Origin: Hyphomicrobiales bacterium
GTDB taxonomy: Bacteria; Pseudomonadota; Alphaproteobacteria; Rhizobiales; JAKIUO01
Assembly (NCBI GenBank): GCA_027069645.1
Contig: JALXEI010000072.1
Location: 1 to 5,521, forward strand
Reading direction: 5' to 3'
Length of the DNA: 5,521 nt
Below the pieces are notes generated by a model. The model was not told the DNA's origin, did no database searches, and was given only the letters and a program-made list of their open reading frames with translations. Both the position numbers and the translations under genes were made by a program. This document shows, piece after piece, positions 5,342 through 5,521 of this stretch (the first letter of the stretch is position 1; every line of letters starts with the position of its first letter).

Positions 5342-5521
5342 ATGCCAACTTTCGTTCACACCGCGAAATGCGACGGCTGCAAGGGTGGTGAAGTCACCGC
5401 CTGCATGTATATCTGCCCAAACAATCTCATGAAGCTTGATACCGAGCGCATGAAAGCTTTCAACCAGGAGCCCGAACAGTGCTGGGAATGTCAGTGCTGC
5501 GTCCAGGCCTGTCCGCAGCAG
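5342..5521 (+). CDS. aprB: Adenylylsulfate (APS) reductase beta subunit, N-terminal part (3' end outside window)
   Basis: AprB is the iron-sulfur electron-transfer subunit of dissimilatory APS reductase. With the flavoprotein AprA it interconverts APS and sulfite plus AMP in the cytoplasm, in sulfate reduction or in reverse in sulfur oxidation. The 60 visible codons hold both [4Fe-4S] ligand sets: C10-x2-C13-x7-C21-x3-C25-P and C47-x2-C50-x2-C53-x3-C57-P. The signatures KCDGCKGG, ACMYICPNNLMKLD and MKAFNQEPEQCWEC are characteristic of AprB and separate it from generic ferredoxins. The start is fixed by an excellent ribosome site. An aprA gene is expected just past the window. Whether the enzyme runs in the oxidative or reductive direction cannot be told from this fragment; the residues after the second cluster and neighbours such as qmo or aprM would help. 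Confidence 0.95.
   Translation, partial: MPTFVHTAKCDGCKGGEVTACMYICPNNLMKLDTERMKAFNQEPEQCWECQCCVQACPQQ

Overview
The window looks like chromosomal DNA from a proteobacterium of mid-range GC, probably a sulfur- and hydrogen-metabolising lineage such as an alphaproteobacterial sulfur oxidiser. That placement is an inference from two metabolic markers at the edges: the C-terminal part of hypF ([NiFe]-hydrogenase maturation) on the left, and the first 60 codons of aprB (dissimilatory APS reductase beta subunit) on the right. No rRNA, tRNA or other lineage marker confirms it, and aprB also occurs in sulfate reducers.

Layout, left to right. (1) Positions 1-1268 hold the 3' part of hypF on the plus strand, open at the left edge. 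(2) Positions 1270-1794 hold a decayed IS982-family transposase lying directly against the hypF stop codon. It has lost its N-terminus and a central block with the first catalytic Asp, and it carries an in-frame TAG and frame changes. (3) Positions 1793-1956 are a 164-bp imperfect fold-back element with 19-bp perfect outer arms, starting at the remnant's presumed stop codon. (4) Positions 1957-2182 are non-coding and contain two small direct-repeat clusters. (5) Positions 2183-2905 encode a DUF2461 protein, convergent with and overlapping by 7 bp a GNAT acetyltransferase (3351-2899, minus strand). (6) Positions 3457-3942 and 3981-5063 are a probable two-gene operon: a short ankyrin-repeat protein and a soluble DUF2156 protein (GNAT-fold domain related to the MprF synthase domain). 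(7) Positions 5064-5341 are the aprB leader, with two candidate promoter -10 elements, two hairpins and a strong ribosome binding site. (8) Positions 5342-5521 are the start of aprB, cut by the window end.

Apart from hypF and aprB, which point to energy metabolism of hydrogen and sulfur compounds, the genes look like small accessory genes without an obvious common pathway. The stretch between hypF and the DUF2461 gene is mobile-element debris. I see no convincing new defence, toxin or biosynthetic system. The best candidates for a second look are the fold-back element, the aprB leader and the ankyrin/DUF2156 pair.
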